Assembly (NCBI GenBank): GCA_945861435.1
Contig: CAMAUX010000020.1
Location: 22,359 to 86,358 of the forward strand
Length of the DNA: 64,000 nt
Source of the DNA: Chthoniobacter flavus
GTDB taxonomy: Bacteria; Verrucomicrobiota; Verrucomicrobiia; Chthoniobacterales; Chthoniobacteraceae
Direction: 5' to 3'
Positions 34,074 through 44,197 of this stretch are shown here, in pieces. The stretch's first letter is position 1; each line of letters opens with the position of its first letter. Under the pieces are notes generated by a model that did no database searches, had not been told where the DNA came from, and saw nothing but the letters and a program-made list of their open reading frames with translations. Made by a program: the position numbers and the translations under genes.

Positions 34074-37000
34074 ATGCAAAACATCCGCACCTTCCTTGTT
34101 GTCGTCGCCGCATCCTGCCTCTTCGTCGAACGAGTTCAGGCAGCCGAACCCGTTGCTGTCGACCGGATCCGTTTCGTGCCAGCGCCCGACCGGGGGGAGG
34201 GCATGGTGGGCGGGAGGGTCGCGGGGTCCAACGTGTCCGCGTCCGAGGGGTTCACCGTGCTTGCCGAAATCAAGACGGCACCGAGGGCCGGCGAATGGAA
34301 CGAACTGAGCATTGGCAACAAGGCGCCATACCGCTGGGTGCGTTATGAAGCGCCGGCGGGATCGCGCGGCAACCTCGCTGAGCTCGAGTTCTACGCGGGG
34401 GCGCAGCGGCTTCGGGGGACGGGCTTCGGCTCCCCTGGCTCGTTCGCACCAGGCGGCAATTGGAAGACGGTGTTCGATGGGAAGCTGGAGACGTGGTTCA
34501 ACTCGAGCAACCCGGACGGTCAGTTTGTGGGGGTGGATTTGGAAGAGCAGGCGTCGACCGCCCGTCCTGTGATCACGCCTGGCGGGGGCGACTGGGACAA
34601 GCCGCAGTTGGTCACGATGAAGTCCGCAACGCCCGGGGCTGTGATCCGTTACACGCTCGATGGGACGAATCCCGGGGCGGGCACGGGGAAGGTGTTCACG
34701 GAGTCCTTTACTGTGGAAGCCAACGCCACGCTGGTCGCGACGGCTTTCAGCGACAGGCTGGCGCCGAGTCCTCCATCCACCTCGACGATCTGGATCGGGA
34801 AACAGCGCGCGGCGATGAATTCCTTCCATGTCGGCAACAGCCTCACGGGCAATGCGAGTCGCTTCAAAACCTTCATCCGGACCGCGGGTGGGCGCGATGA
34901 CTTCCCTGCGTACCTGATTGGCGGGTCGCTCACGGTGAAGCTCTGGAACGAGTCCCATGGCGCAGACCGCGCGCGCTGGGAGGAGACGTACGGGAAGGCG
35001 GTGCATCCGCTCGACTACTTCACGCTGCAGCCGCGCGACTTCAACCTCGAGCAGGAGACTGAGAACGCCACGCGCTTCCTCAAGCTCGTTCGGGAGAAGT
35101 CGCCGGATGTCCAGCCATGGCTCTACGCGGAGTGGGTGGAGATGGACCGCCGACGTCCGAGCGACCGCGGAGAGGTGCCCAGTTTCCAGATGAGCAAAAC
35201 CTTTCCGGCGCTTATGTGGCAGGAGTCCATGGGAGCGATGTTGCTCTACAACGAGGAGGTCCAGCACCGCATCGCCGCTCAGCATCGCGAGGGCAAGCCT
35301 GTGCGTATCCTCCCCACGGCGCTCGCGCTTGGCTGGGCGCGCACTCTCATCGATCAGGGCGAGTTGCCCGGTGTGCCTCCGGGTGAAGCGGGTTTTTACG
35401 GGCTGCTCTTTGAGGACCAAGTGCATGTGAATCCCGCTGGATGCTACCTCGTGGGGCTGACGTGGTACGCCGCGCTGTATCGTGAATCGCCCGAGAACCG
35501 GCTTCTGCCCATTGGCACGAACCTGAGCTCCGAGCAGGCCCGCGTGTTGCAGCGCCTCGCATGGGAGGTGGTTCGCAATTATCCCGACTGCGGCCTTTAT
35601 GAGAACGGTTCAGAGCCGTGCGCGAAGCCCGAGATTGTGCAGGACGGCAAGCGCATCACTTTCAAGTCGGGGACGCCGGGTGCATGGTTCCGATACACGC
35701 TCGACGGCACGGAGCCGACGCGCGCGAAGGGGTACGTGTACTGTGGCGCGATCAGCGTGCAACCGGGCATCCGTGTGAAGGCCGTGGCTTATAAAAGTGG
35801 CATGGCTGAGAGTGCGGTGGCTGCGCTCGCGGCGCCCGAGGTGGCGAAGGCGCCGCCTGCCGCAGAAGGCTGGGGCGCGTATGCAATCGTGCCTGTGAGC
35901 GCGCAGAAGATGGTCCTCGAAGTGGTCGGCGCAGCGGGAGACGGCGGGCTGGCCGAGGGCGCGGGGATTTCGATCAACACCCCTTCCGGCGCCGCCGCTC
36001 AGCAGTGGGTGATCGCGCCGAGGGAAGGCGGCCTGCTTGCCATTCAATCCTCTTCGCGTCCGGACCTCGTGCTGGCGGTTGCTGGAGGTGCAACGAAGAT
36101 CGGATCGCCTGTGGCTCTTGAAAAGGACAGCGGCAAGCCATGGCAGCGATGGTCCCTGAAGAGGCAGGAGAACGGCAGCTACAGCCTGACGCCTGCGCAT
36201 GCGCCCGGGATGGGTCTCGACCTTTTGGGAGGCAGGCAGAATCCCGGAGCGAAGGTGGATCTTTGGGAAAACAAGGGTGGCGATCAGCACCTGCAGTGGA
36301 TGATCCGTCCGCTTGCTGGAAGCGGCGTGCAAGGGCCCGTCGTACAGGAACCGGTTCGCGGCACGTACGAGCCGCCGGCTATCAAGGCCGAGGCGATCCT
36401 GCCGGGGACCATCAAGCAGTTCACTTTTGCGCAGAGTAAAATCTTCCCGGGTACGGTGCGCGACGTGACGGTGTTCATTCCCGCGCAATACGACGGGTCC
36501 AAGCCGGCGTGCGTGTACGTGAAGACCGACGGGTACAACCCGCGCGAGAAGACGCTCATGGAGACCATGATCGCCACAGGGGAGATGCCTGTGACTGTCG
36601 GTGTGTTCGTGCGGCCGGGTGAGCTGCCCGCCCCCATGAAGGGAACCCTCGGCCGGCGCAACCGCGACTTTGAATACGACGCAGTGAATGACAACAAGGT
36701 GCGCTTCCTCGCTGGCGAGCTCCTGCCCTACGTGGTGAAGGAACTGGGGCTCAACCTTTCCACCGACGGCAACGACCGCTGCATCTCCGGTGGAAGCAGC
36801 GGCGGGATCGCTGCGTTCACCGCGGCGTGGAACCAGCCCGAGGCTTTCAGCCGTGTGTACGCGGCGAGCGGCAGCTGGGTCGCATTCCGTGGAGGCCACG
36901 AGTTCCCCACGATGGTGCGCAAGTTCGAGGCGCGGCCCATTCGCTCCTACCTCACCACCGCCACGCGCGACATGGAGAACTGCGCTGGCGACTGGTTCCT

Positions 37001-38018
37001 GCTCGATCAGGAAATGGACAAGGCGCTCAAGTTCTCCGGGTACGACTACCAATTCCGTACCATCGACGGAGGGCATGTCGCGGGCTACGGCGAGAACTGG
37101 CAGGAGGCCATGGCTTATCTCTGGAAGGGCTGGCCAGAACGGGTGAAAGCCGGCACCAGTGCTCCGCGCGCACGGGAGATTCTGATTCCCGGCGAGGACT
37201 GGCAGTTGGTGGCGGAGGGCTTCAAGAGCACGCGCGGTCCCGCAGTGAACGCGAAGGGCGAGGTCTTCTTCGCGGACACCACCAACAACAAACTCCACAG
37301 GATCGGTCTGGATGGGAAGGTCGCGGAATTCGTTGCGGACTCTGGTGCGGCGCACTGTGTCACGATCGGAGCCGATGGCACGCTGTACACGGTGTCGGAG
37401 AAGAGCGGGAAGCTCATGAGCTACGACGCTGCCGGCGCCGCCACCATGGTGATGGATGGGATTCTTGGGCATTCCATTTTTGCGTGTTCGGACGGCGGGC
37501 TTTACGTCACGAGTAACGGGGACAAACCGGCGGAAGTGGGCAGCGTCTGGTTCATCAAGGACGGGAAGAAGACGCGCGTGGACACTGGACTGAAGTTTGC
37601 GACGGGCATGGCGTGCCGTCCCGACCAGTGGCTGCTTTCCGTCGCTGAGGGGCATTCCAAGTGGGCCTGCAGCTATCAGGTCAATGCCGACGGTTCGCTC
37701 ACGAACAAGGAGCGCTTCTTCCATTTCCATGTGGAGGACTGGGATGACGATGCCGGCGTGGAATCCCTGTGCTACTCGCTGGAGGGGCGCCAGTTTGCTG
37801 CATCGCGGAGCGGGGTGCAGATCAGTGCCGACGACGGCCCCACCCAGGTCATCCTGCCCGTGCCCGGCCGCGGTCGCGTGACCGGCGTCTGCCTCGGAGG
37901 CGCTGAGCAGGACACGCTTTTTGCGTTCTGCGGAAACAAGGTGTGGCGTCGCAAGGTGCAGCACCACGCGATGGGCGCGTTTTCGCCATGGACGAAGGTG
38001 GGCGGCACGAAGCTCTAG
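34074..38018 (+). CDS. giant secreted SGNH-like + ricin-lectin + CE1-type esterase + SMP-30 fusion
   Basis: This 1314-residue exported protein has a signal peptide (1-23) and several domains in order: a discoidin-like region (about 60-155, WVRYEAP and WFNSSNPDGQFVGVDL), a chitobiase-C-like beta domain (about 165-230, IRYTLDGTNP), an SGNH-like region (about 245-500) with GNS at S256 and D448-Q-V-H451, a second chitobiase-C-like domain (about 515-585, FRYTLDGTEP), a ricin-type beta-trefoil (about 600-745), a CE1/esterase-D-type alpha/beta hydrolase (about 775-1025) with S908 in GGSSGG and H1001, and a C-terminal SMP-30/gluconolactonase-like propeller (about 1035-1314). Export and multiple lectin-like modules suggest polysaccharide de-esterification; the substrate is unknown. 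It is divergent from the sulfatase gene. Confidence 0.9.
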   Translation: MQNIRTFLVVVAASCLFVERVQAAEPVAVDRIRFVPAPDRGEGMVGGRVAGSNVSASEGFTVLAEIKTAPRAGEWNELSIGNKAPYRWVRYEAPAGSRGNLAELEFYAGAQRLRGTGFGSPGSFAPGGNWKTVFDGKLETWFNSSNPDGQFVGVDLEEQASTARPVITPGGGDWDKPQLVTMKSATPGAVIRYTLDGTNPGAGTGKVFTESFTVEANATLVATAFSDRLAPSPPSTSTIWIGKQRAAMNSFHVGNSLTGNASRFKTFIRTAGGRDDFPAYLIGGSLTVKLWNESHGADRARWEETYGKAVHPLDYFTLQPRDFNLEQETENATRFLKLVREKSPDVQPWLYAEWVEMDRRRPSDRGEVPSFQMSKTFPALMWQESMGAMLLYNEEVQHRIAAQHREGKPVRILPTALALGWARTLIDQGELPGVPPGEAGFYGLLFEDQVHVNPAGCYLVGLTWYAALYRESPENRLLPIGTNLSSEQARVLQRLAWEVVRNYPDCGLYENGSEPCAKPEIVQDGKRITFKSGTPGAWFRYTLDGTEPTRAKGYVYCGAISVQPGIRVKAVAYKSGMAESAVAALAAPEVAKAPPAAEGWGAYAIVPVSAQKMVLEVVGAAGDGGLAEGAGISINTPSGAAAQQWVIAPREGGLLAIQSSSRPDLVLAVAGGATKIGSPVALEKDSGKPWQRWSLKRQENGSYSLTPAHAPGMGLDLLGGRQNPGAKVDLWENKGGDQHLQWMIRPLAGSGVQGPVVQEPVRGTYEPPAIKAEAILPGTIKQFTFAQSKIFPGTVRDVTVFIPAQYDGSKPACVYVKTDGYNPREKTLMETMIATGEMPVTVGVFVRPGELPAPMKGTLGRRNRDFEYDAVNDNKVRFLAGELLPYVVKELGLNLSTDGNDRCISGGSSGGIAAFTAAWNQPEAFSRVYAASGSWVAFRGGHEFPTMVRKFEARPIRSYLTTATRDMENCAGDWFLLDQEMDKALKFSGYDYQFRTIDGGHVAGYGENWQEAMAYLWKGWPERVKAGTSAPRAREILIPGEDWQLVAEGFKSTRGPAVNAKGEVFFADTTNNKLHRIGLDGKVAEFVADSGAAHCVTIGADGTLYTVSEKSGKLMSYDAAGAATMVMDGILGHSIFACSDGGLYVTSNGDKPAEVGSVWFIKDGKKTRVDTGLKFATGMACRPDQWLLSVAEGHSKWACSYQVNADGSLTNKERFFHFHVEDWDDDAGVESLCYSLEGRQFAASRSGVQISADDGPTQVILPVPGRGRVTGVCLGGAEQDTLFAFCGNKVWRRKVQHHAMGAFSPWTKVGGTKL

Positions 38019-38092
38019 ACCACCCCTGCGCCTCTCCTCGCATTCGCCTAATTTTGTCAGCCGCCCATGGTCATCTAGTCAGCGATCTTCCC

Positions 38093-39463
38093 ATGAAAAT
38101 GCCCCACCCCGACAAGGCCGGCTGTTCCGGTTTCCAACAACTTGGGCTGCGTCGTCGCGATGCACTCCGCATCGGCTTTTGCGGTGCGCTCGGGCTGGGG
38201 CTTTCGGACCTGCTACAGCACGAGGCGCGTGCGATGATCGAGCCCGGCTCGGTGAAGGAGGGGCGGGCGAAGAGCGTGATCCACCTCCATCTGCCGGGTG
38301 GCATGGCGCAGCAGGAGTCGTGGGATCCGAAGCCCGAGGCGTCCTCGGAATACCGGGGTGCATTTGGGGTGGTGAAGACGAACACGGGGGAGATCGTGAG
38401 CGAGAACTTTGCGCGCCTCGCGAAGGTGGCGGACAAGCTGACGATCCTGCGCTCGGTGACGGGCAAGATCCCGGACCACGGCCAGGCGACATACCATTTG
38501 TTCACCGGCTACACGCCGACCACGGTCATCGATTACCCGCAGATGGGCAGCGTGGTGTCGCACCTGCTCGGTGAGCGCAAGGGGCTCCCTCCCTACGTCG
38601 CCGTGCCGAGTTCGAACGGGTTTGCCGGCGGGACGGGATTTCTCAGCAGCAAACACGGTGCGTTCCAGCTCAACGCCGACCCCGGTGCGGGTGGAGAGTT
38701 CAAGGTGCGGGACTTCAGTGTGCCGGCGGGTGTCACCATGGAGCAGTTTGAGCGGCGCAAGAGTGCGCGTGCCATTGTGGAGAAGCATCTGCGCGCCCTT
38801 GATGCGGACACCGACAGGCTCAACACCATGGACGAGTTCCACCGGAGCGCCTACGCCCTGCTGACGAGCGACGATGCGCGTCGTGCCTTCTCGCTGGAAG
38901 GTGAGAGCGAGGCGATGCGGGACCTCTACGGCCGCGGCTACAAACTCAAGCAGAACGCGCCCGCGGCCGTCGGCGAGCGGCTCCTGCTCGCACGCCGCAT
39001 GGTGGAAGCCGGGGTGCGCTTTGTGACGGTGAACTACGGATCGTGGGACTCGCATGTGGGGATCAAGGAGACCAGCAAGGAGCAGATGCCCGCGCTCGAC
39101 CACGCTATCACGGGTCTGATCACCGATCTCGACCAGCGCGGTCTGCTCGAGAGCACCCTCGTGATGGTCACCACCGAGTTTGGGCGCACCCCGAAGATCA
39201 ACAAAGACAACGGGCGCGATCACTGGGCGCGGGTTTATTCGATGCTGCTGGCGGGCGGGGGGATCACGCGCGGCCAGATCTATGGGGCTTCCGACGCCAC
39301 GGCTGCGGAGCCCGCGCGCGACGAGGTGAAGCTCGAGGACTACCTCGCGACCGTTTACCACCAACTCGGCATCGACTCCAACGAGAGGCTGGCGGCGTTT
39401 GGCGGCACGCGTCCGATCGACATTGTGAAGGGCGGGCGGGTTGTGAAGGGGGTTCTCGCTTAG
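38093..39463 (+). CDS. DUF1501 family protein, Tat-exported
   Basis: The 456-residue protein belongs to DUF1501, a family in the alkaline phosphatase-like clan found mainly in Planctomycetes and Verrucomicrobia. A twin-arginine signal (R20-R21-R22-D-A-L-R) and hydrophobic stretch precede AKSVIHLHLPGGMAQQESWDPKP, then VPSSNGFAGGTGFLSSKHGAF, FVTVNYGSWDSHVG, TTEFGRTPKIN and GRDHWARVYSMLLAGGG. The start is the ATG of MKMPHPDKAG; the open frame reaches into the preceding gene. It is the first gene after the giant esterase and precedes a PPC-like gene by 52 bases. No reaction is known for the family. Confidence 0.93.
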   Translation: MKMPHPDKAGCSGFQQLGLRRRDALRIGFCGALGLGLSDLLQHEARAMIEPGSVKEGRAKSVIHLHLPGGMAQQESWDPKPEASSEYRGAFGVVKTNTGEIVSENFARLAKVADKLTILRSVTGKIPDHGQATYHLFTGYTPTTVIDYPQMGSVVSHLLGERKGLPPYVAVPSSNGFAGGTGFLSSKHGAFQLNADPGAGGEFKVRDFSVPAGVTMEQFERRKSARAIVEKHLRALDADTDRLNTMDEFHRSAYALLTSDDARRAFSLEGESEAMRDLYGRGYKLKQNAPAAVGERLLLARRMVEAGVRFVTVNYGSWDSHVGIKETSKEQMPALDHAITGLITDLDQRGLLESTLVMVTTEFGRTPKINKDNGRDHWARVYSMLLAGGGITRGQIYGASDATAAEPARDEVKLEDYLATVYHQLGIDSNERLAAFGGTRPIDIVKGGRVVKGVLA

Positions 39464-39515
39464 ATGCGCCCGGGTTGATGCGGTCTCCGCAGACCGCCGT
39501 CGCCAAATAGAAAGT

Positions 39516-41972
39516 ATGTTTCGGATTTCCTGTCTTCGCCTTGTTGCGGGCCTTCTCGCATTGCTGCCGCCTTTGGTGGGCGCGGGTCCGATGGTGCATC
39601 ACATTGAGGCGGTGACTCCGCGTGCGGGTCAGCGCGGCACCACGGTCGAGGTCACGCTCGAGGGTGCCTACCTCAAGGATCCACGCGAGGTGTTGTTCTA
39701 TCGTCCCGGCATCCGTTGCGTGGCGGTGAAGGCGCTCCCGTCGCTTCCCCAGCCGCGCAACACGGTGCACAGCGGCTTTGTGGAGGATCTCGTGCAGTGC
39801 CGCTTCGAGATTGCGCCGGACTGCCCTTCAGGCCTGCATCCTTTCAAACTGCGGACGGCCAGTGAGCTGACGATGATCTCCACCTTTGTCGTGTCTGTCT
39901 TCCCTGTGGTGGACGAAGCGGAGCGAGCCCAGGGAGGCAACGACACGCTTCAGACCGCGATGCCGGTGGCGCTCAATACGTCGGTGCGCGGAGCGATGAC
40001 AAACTCTGCGCTGGCCGACGTGGATCTTTACCGCGTGGCGGGCAAGGCGGGGCAGCATCTCTCCGTCGAGGTCGATGCGGTGTGGATCTCGGAGCGGTAC
40101 TACGGTGGCGCGGAGTGCGATCTGATGGCGCGGATCCTCGACTGGGAGGGGCGGGAGATGGCCCGCAACGATGACAGCGCGCTGCACCTGCAGGACCCTA
40201 TCGTCTCCACGCTGCTGTCGCGCGATGGGGATTACTACGTGGAAGTCCGGCAGCGCGTGTTCGGCGGCGCCTGCTCCTACGTGGCGCACATTGGATCCAA
40301 TGTCCGGCCGGTGGCGGCGTATCCGGTCGGTGGCCGTGCGGGCGAGTCTTTGGAGGTGACGCTGTTGGGCGATCCCGCGGGACCGGTGAAGCAGAGGATC
40401 ACCCTGCCGGAATCCCCCGGCGACTTTGGTTTTCAGGGAGGGATGCCCTCGCCGATTCCGCTGCGAGTGAGTCGCTGCGTGAATGTGCTTGAGGATGCGG
40501 GTGCCGATGTCACCCCCGTGCCCTCGCTGCCCGCCGCGCTCAACGGCATCATCGACCAACCCGGCGACGAGGACACGTTCCGTGTCACTGTGAGAAAGGG
40601 CGATCGGTGGCGGGTCCGTGTTTTCGGCAGGTCGCTGGGCACTCCGTTGGATCCGCGCGTCACGATTCGCCGCGTGGGTGGCGAGGGCGTGGAGGTGGAG
40701 GGGGATGATGCGACGTTGGAGGAACGCGGTCTGTACGCGATGGGGGGCCAGATTCAGCGCAGGGAGAAGATGGACCCGTGCATCCTTTGGGAACCCAAGG
40801 CGGACGGCGATCACCTGCTTTCCATCTCGGACATGCGTGGCCTTGGGGATCCTCTTTCCGTGTACCGGATTGAGGTGGAGGCCGTGGAGGACGAGGTGAA
40901 CACCAGCATCGGCGCGCGGGTGATTGATGGAGTCGAATGTCCGCGGCTCACCGGAATCGCCATCCCACAGGGGGGGCGCTGGAACGTGAACGTGAACCTC
41001 TCCGAGGGGCAGGGCAACCGGTACAAGGGCGACCTTGAAATCGCGGTCAGCGGCCTGCCGGAAGGGGTCCGGATGATTGCGCCCCGCATTCGCGCGGGAG
41101 CGAAACAGGCGCAGGTGCAGTTCATTGCGGATGCCGGCGCGAAGCCGCAGGTGGCCTTGATCACCCTTGGGTGCAGGGCTGCGGATGGAAGCCCGCTGGT
41201 GAGTCATTCACAGCAGAGCTTCCCGTTCCTGAACCATTCGGGTGGGCACGCATGGCACACCTTTGTCGTGGACCAGTACGCCCTCGCGGTCACCGAGACT
41301 GCGCCGTTTGCGCTGGAACTTGTGCAGCCGGCGATCCCGCTTTCGCAGAGCAGCGAGCTCGCCGTGCAGGTGAAGGTGACGCGGAGTCCGGGCTTCCAAG
41401 ATGCCATTGAGTTCCAGTGCGACTGGCTGCCACCCGGTGTGCACAGCGAACCCACCGTGACCATCCCGGAGGGGCGGAGCGAAGGCATTCTGCACCTCAG
41501 CGCTGATGAGAATGCGCCGGCCGCCACATGGGATCTCGCCGTCACGGCATCGACCGCCGGGGGCTCGTATTACCTTGGTGCGGGGCGTACGCGCTGCGCG
41601 ACGAACTTCATCCAACTCACGGTTGCCACGCCTTACGTGGCGCTGAAGAACAAGCCTGCTGCGGTGCGGCGCGGTGGTGCGGCGCGGATTGAATGGGAGG
41701 TGGATCACAAGAAGCCCATCACGGGTGAGGCTGAGGCGCTGCTGCTGGGTCTGCCGAAGGGTGTGACTGTGAGCAATGCGCCGAAGCTGCGGCAGGGCGA
41801 TGCGAAGCTTGTCTTTGACGTCACCGCCACCGAGGAGGCGCTGCTGGGGCAGTACAAGGAACTGGCCTGCGAGCTCGTTGTGAGGGAGGGCGGTCAGGAG
41901 ATCCGCCAGCGCAGTGGCCGCGGAGTCCTGCGGGTGGATCCCGCACTCGGGGCGGGGGGGGCGAAACCGTGA
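39516..41972 (+). CDS. secreted PPC/IPT-like multi-domain beta protein
   Basis: The 818-residue exported protein has a signal peptide (LRLVAGLLALLPPLVGAG) then an Ig/IPT-like segment (VTPRAGQRGTTVEVTLEG), and then two pre-peptidase C-terminal (PPC)-like modules: ADVDLYRVAGKAGQHLSVEV, DGDYYVEVRQ, and DEDTFRVTVRKGDRWRVRV. The rest is further beta-sandwich-like sequence with no enzymatic motif that I recognise. Proteins of this kind accompany DUF1501 and DUF1549/1553 genes in this phylum and may help attach the complex to polysaccharide or the cell surface, which is inference. Its stop overlaps the possible GTG start of the next gene. Confidence 0.85.
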   Translation: MFRISCLRLVAGLLALLPPLVGAGPMVHHIEAVTPRAGQRGTTVEVTLEGAYLKDPREVLFYRPGIRCVAVKALPSLPQPRNTVHSGFVEDLVQCRFEIAPDCPSGLHPFKLRTASELTMISTFVVSVFPVVDEAERAQGGNDTLQTAMPVALNTSVRGAMTNSALADVDLYRVAGKAGQHLSVEVDAVWISERYYGGAECDLMARILDWEGREMARNDDSALHLQDPIVSTLLSRDGDYYVEVRQRVFGGACSYVAHIGSNVRPVAAYPVGGRAGESLEVTLLGDPAGPVKQRITLPESPGDFGFQGGMPSPIPLRVSRCVNVLEDAGADVTPVPSLPAALNGIIDQPGDEDTFRVTVRKGDRWRVRVFGRSLGTPLDPRVTIRRVGGEGVEVEGDDATLEERGLYAMGGQIQRREKMDPCILWEPKADGDHLLSISDMRGLGDPLSVYRIEVEAVEDEVNTSIGARVIDGVECPRLTGIAIPQGGRWNVNVNLSEGQGNRYKGDLEIAVSGLPEGVRMIAPRIRAGAKQAQVQFIADAGAKPQVALITLGCRAADGSPLVSHSQQSFPFLNHSGGHAWHTFVVDQYALAVTETAPFALELVQPAIPLSQSSELAVQVKVTRSPGFQDAIEFQCDWLPPGVHSEPTVTIPEGRSEGILHLSADENAPAATWDLAVTASTAGGSYYLGAGRTRCATNFIQLTVATPYVALKNKPAAVRRGGAARIEWEVDHKKPITGEAEALLLGLPKGVTVSNAPKLRQGDAKLVFDVTATEEALLGQYKELACELVVREGGQEIRQRSGRGVLRVDPALGAGGAKP

Positions 41973-41989
41973 TCCATTTTTTCCGACCG

Positions 41990-44182
41990 ATGAAAGCGCT
42001 TCTCATTGCACTCCTCTTCCCGTGTCTGCTGTTTGCGGAGGACGCACCCAGCTTTCGTCGCGATGTGATGCCGGTGTTTTTCCGCGCGGGCTGCAACGCG
42101 GGTTCCTGCCATGGCTCTGCGCGAGGCAAGGATGGGTTCATGCTTTCACTCTTCGGCTACGACGCGAAGGGGGACTACTACCGGATCACGCAGGAGATGG
42201 TGGGACGACGGGTGAACCTCGCGGTTCCTGAGCAGAGCCTGATTCTGCTGAAGGCGACGGGCAAGGTGACGCACACGGGGGGGGAACTCTTCGCAAAGGA
42301 CACGGTGTACTACAAGACCATGCTGCGCTGGATTGAGGCGGGTGCGCCGGACGACGGTCAGGCGGTGCCGATGCCCGTTGAGATCACGCTGTCGCCGGAT
42401 CGGATGGTGTTCGATGGAGCCAAGGGGATGCAGCCTTTGCGAGTGACGGCCCGGTACTCGGATGGATCGAAGCGGGACGTGACCGAACTTGCGCTCTTCA
42501 GCACGAACAACCCGAGCGCTGCCAAGATCAGCAAGGACGGCGTGGTGTCGGCGGAGGGGCGCGGGGACACCTTTGTGTTCGCTCGCTTCAGCCGCTTCAC
42601 GACGGGTGCGGAGGTGATCGTGCTGCCGGCTGAGAAGGGATATCTGTGGAGCAATCCGCCGGAGCACAATCCACTCGACGGGATTGTTTACGATCGGCTG
42701 CAGAAACTGCGGTTGCTGCCCTCCGAGATTTCCGATGATGAGACCTTTCTGCGGCGCGCGACGATTGACCTGACCGGCACGCTCCCCAGCGTCGGCGAGT
42801 ACCGGGCGTTCATGGCGGACACTTCAGCGGACAAGCGGACCGCGCTTGTGGACAGGCTTCTCGCGAGCGAGGGGTTCACTGATCTGTGGACCGATCTCTG
42901 GGCCGAGATGCTCCGGTTGAAGGGGGGGGGCTACGCGCCGAGCGCCACCGACACGAAGGCCGCCGAGGCTTATTACGACTGGATCCGCCAGCAGATGGCG
43001 ATGAATCGTCCGCTCAATGAATTCGTCGCTGACCAGGTGACGGGCACCGGCAGCAACCTCACCAACGGGCCCGCCAATCTCTACACCATGCTCGTGCATG
43101 ACCCGAGGTTCATCCCGAAGAACTTCGCGTCTGATTTTTCGCAGCTCTTCACCGGGGTGCGAATCCAGTGTGCGGAATGCCACAACCATCCCTTCGACCG
43201 GTGGACGCAGGATGACTACTACGGCTGGGTGAGTTTCTTCACGGGCATTCAGCGGAAGCTCGGCGTGGAGCCGCGCGAATTTTACATCTACAACAATCCA
43301 TCCGCGCCGCCGGCGAAGCATGTGGTGGACGAGCGTCCGATGCCCGCCACGGTGTTGGGCGGCGAGGCTCCGGTGTCCGCGGGTGGTGATCCCCGCAAGG
43401 CTCTCGCGGTATGGCTCACTTCGCCCGAGAACGGGCTCTTCACGCGGAATCTTGCAAACCGCATCTGGGCGCACTTCATGGGGCGCGGGCTTGTGGAGCC
43501 GCTCGATGACATGCGCGTGAGCAATCCGCCCACGAACAAGGCGTTGCTGGACGCGCTGGCGGAGCGTCTTGCCACCAACGGGTTCAATCTGCGCGCGCTG
43601 GCCCGTGAGATCTGCACTTCGCGCGTCTACCAACTCTCGGCAAAACCCAACGCAACGAATGCGGGCGATGACCGCCAGTTCTCGCGCTCGCAGCTGCGGC
43701 GGATGAGGGCGGATGTGCTCCTCGATTCCATCGTGAAGGCAACGGACGGGGAACGGGGCTTTTCTGGATTTCCCAAAGGGGTCAGCGCCGTTCGGTTTTA
43801 TCCGCGCTCCTCCGGGGACACGGGGCGTCCGTTTGTCGGTGATCAGTTTCTCGAGACCTTTGGCCGGGCGCCGCGTGCGACGGTGTGCGCGTGCGACACG
43901 AAGATGGAGCCGACGCTTTCGCAGACGCTCCACTTCCTTGCGGGCGACACCATTCCCAGCCAGGTGAGTGCCGGGCGGGTGGTGGCGAAGGCCCTCGAAG
44001 CGCAGGGTCCGCCGCAAGCCCTCATCGAGGAGCTCTACATCCGAGCGCTTTCGCGCAAGCCGGAGCCCCGGGAACTCGCGGAGTTGCTGGACCTCATTGG
44101 TGGAGGCACGCGTGACCGCAAGGTTTACGAGGACATCTTCTGCGGACTTCTGGGGAGCACGGAGTTCCTCTTCAACCACTGA
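41990..44182 (+). CDS. DUF1549/DUF1553 secreted protein with two haem-like motifs
   Basis: The 730-residue exported protein starts at the ATG of MKALLIALLFPC (a GTG at 41969 would add seven residues). It has CNAGSCH at residues 35-41 and CAECH at 394-398, a Big_2-like Ig domain (about 130-215, ITLSPDRMVFDGAKG and ITTNNP-like segments), DUF1549 (about 225-420, RRATIDLTGTLPS) and DUF1553 (about 460-710, NRIWAHFMGRGLVEP). This order is standard for the family in Planctomycetes and Verrucomicrobia. The first motif has four residues between the cysteines, so it may not bind haem normally. Function unknown; part of the DUF1501 cluster. Confidence 0.93.
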   Translation: MKALLIALLFPCLLFAEDAPSFRRDVMPVFFRAGCNAGSCHGSARGKDGFMLSLFGYDAKGDYYRITQEMVGRRVNLAVPEQSLILLKATGKVTHTGGELFAKDTVYYKTMLRWIEAGAPDDGQAVPMPVEITLSPDRMVFDGAKGMQPLRVTARYSDGSKRDVTELALFSTNNPSAAKISKDGVVSAEGRGDTFVFARFSRFTTGAEVIVLPAEKGYLWSNPPEHNPLDGIVYDRLQKLRLLPSEISDDETFLRRATIDLTGTLPSVGEYRAFMADTSADKRTALVDRLLASEGFTDLWTDLWAEMLRLKGGGYAPSATDTKAAEAYYDWIRQQMAMNRPLNEFVADQVTGTGSNLTNGPANLYTMLVHDPRFIPKNFASDFSQLFTGVRIQCAECHNHPFDRWTQDDYYGWVSFFTGIQRKLGVEPREFYIYNNPSAPPAKHVVDERPMPATVLGGEAPVSAGGDPRKALAVWLTSPENGLFTRNLANRIWAHFMGRGLVEPLDDMRVSNPPTNKALLDALAERLATNGFNLRALAREICTSRVYQLSAKPNATNAGDDRQFSRSQLRRMRADVLLDSIVKATDGERGFSGFPKGVSAVRFYPRSSGDTGRPFVGDQFLETFGRAPRATVCACDTKMEPTLSQTLHFLAGDTIPSQVSAGRVVAKALEAQGPPQALIEELYIRALSRKPEPRELAELLDLIGGGTRDRKVYEDIFCGLLGSTEFLFNH

Positions 44183-44197
44183 GCCGCCTTCGTGATC

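Noticed and set aside
35610..37967. 785-codon antisense frame opposite the giant esterase protein
   Set aside because: No signal peptide or domain, and the plus strand has clear catalytic motifs and a signal peptide.
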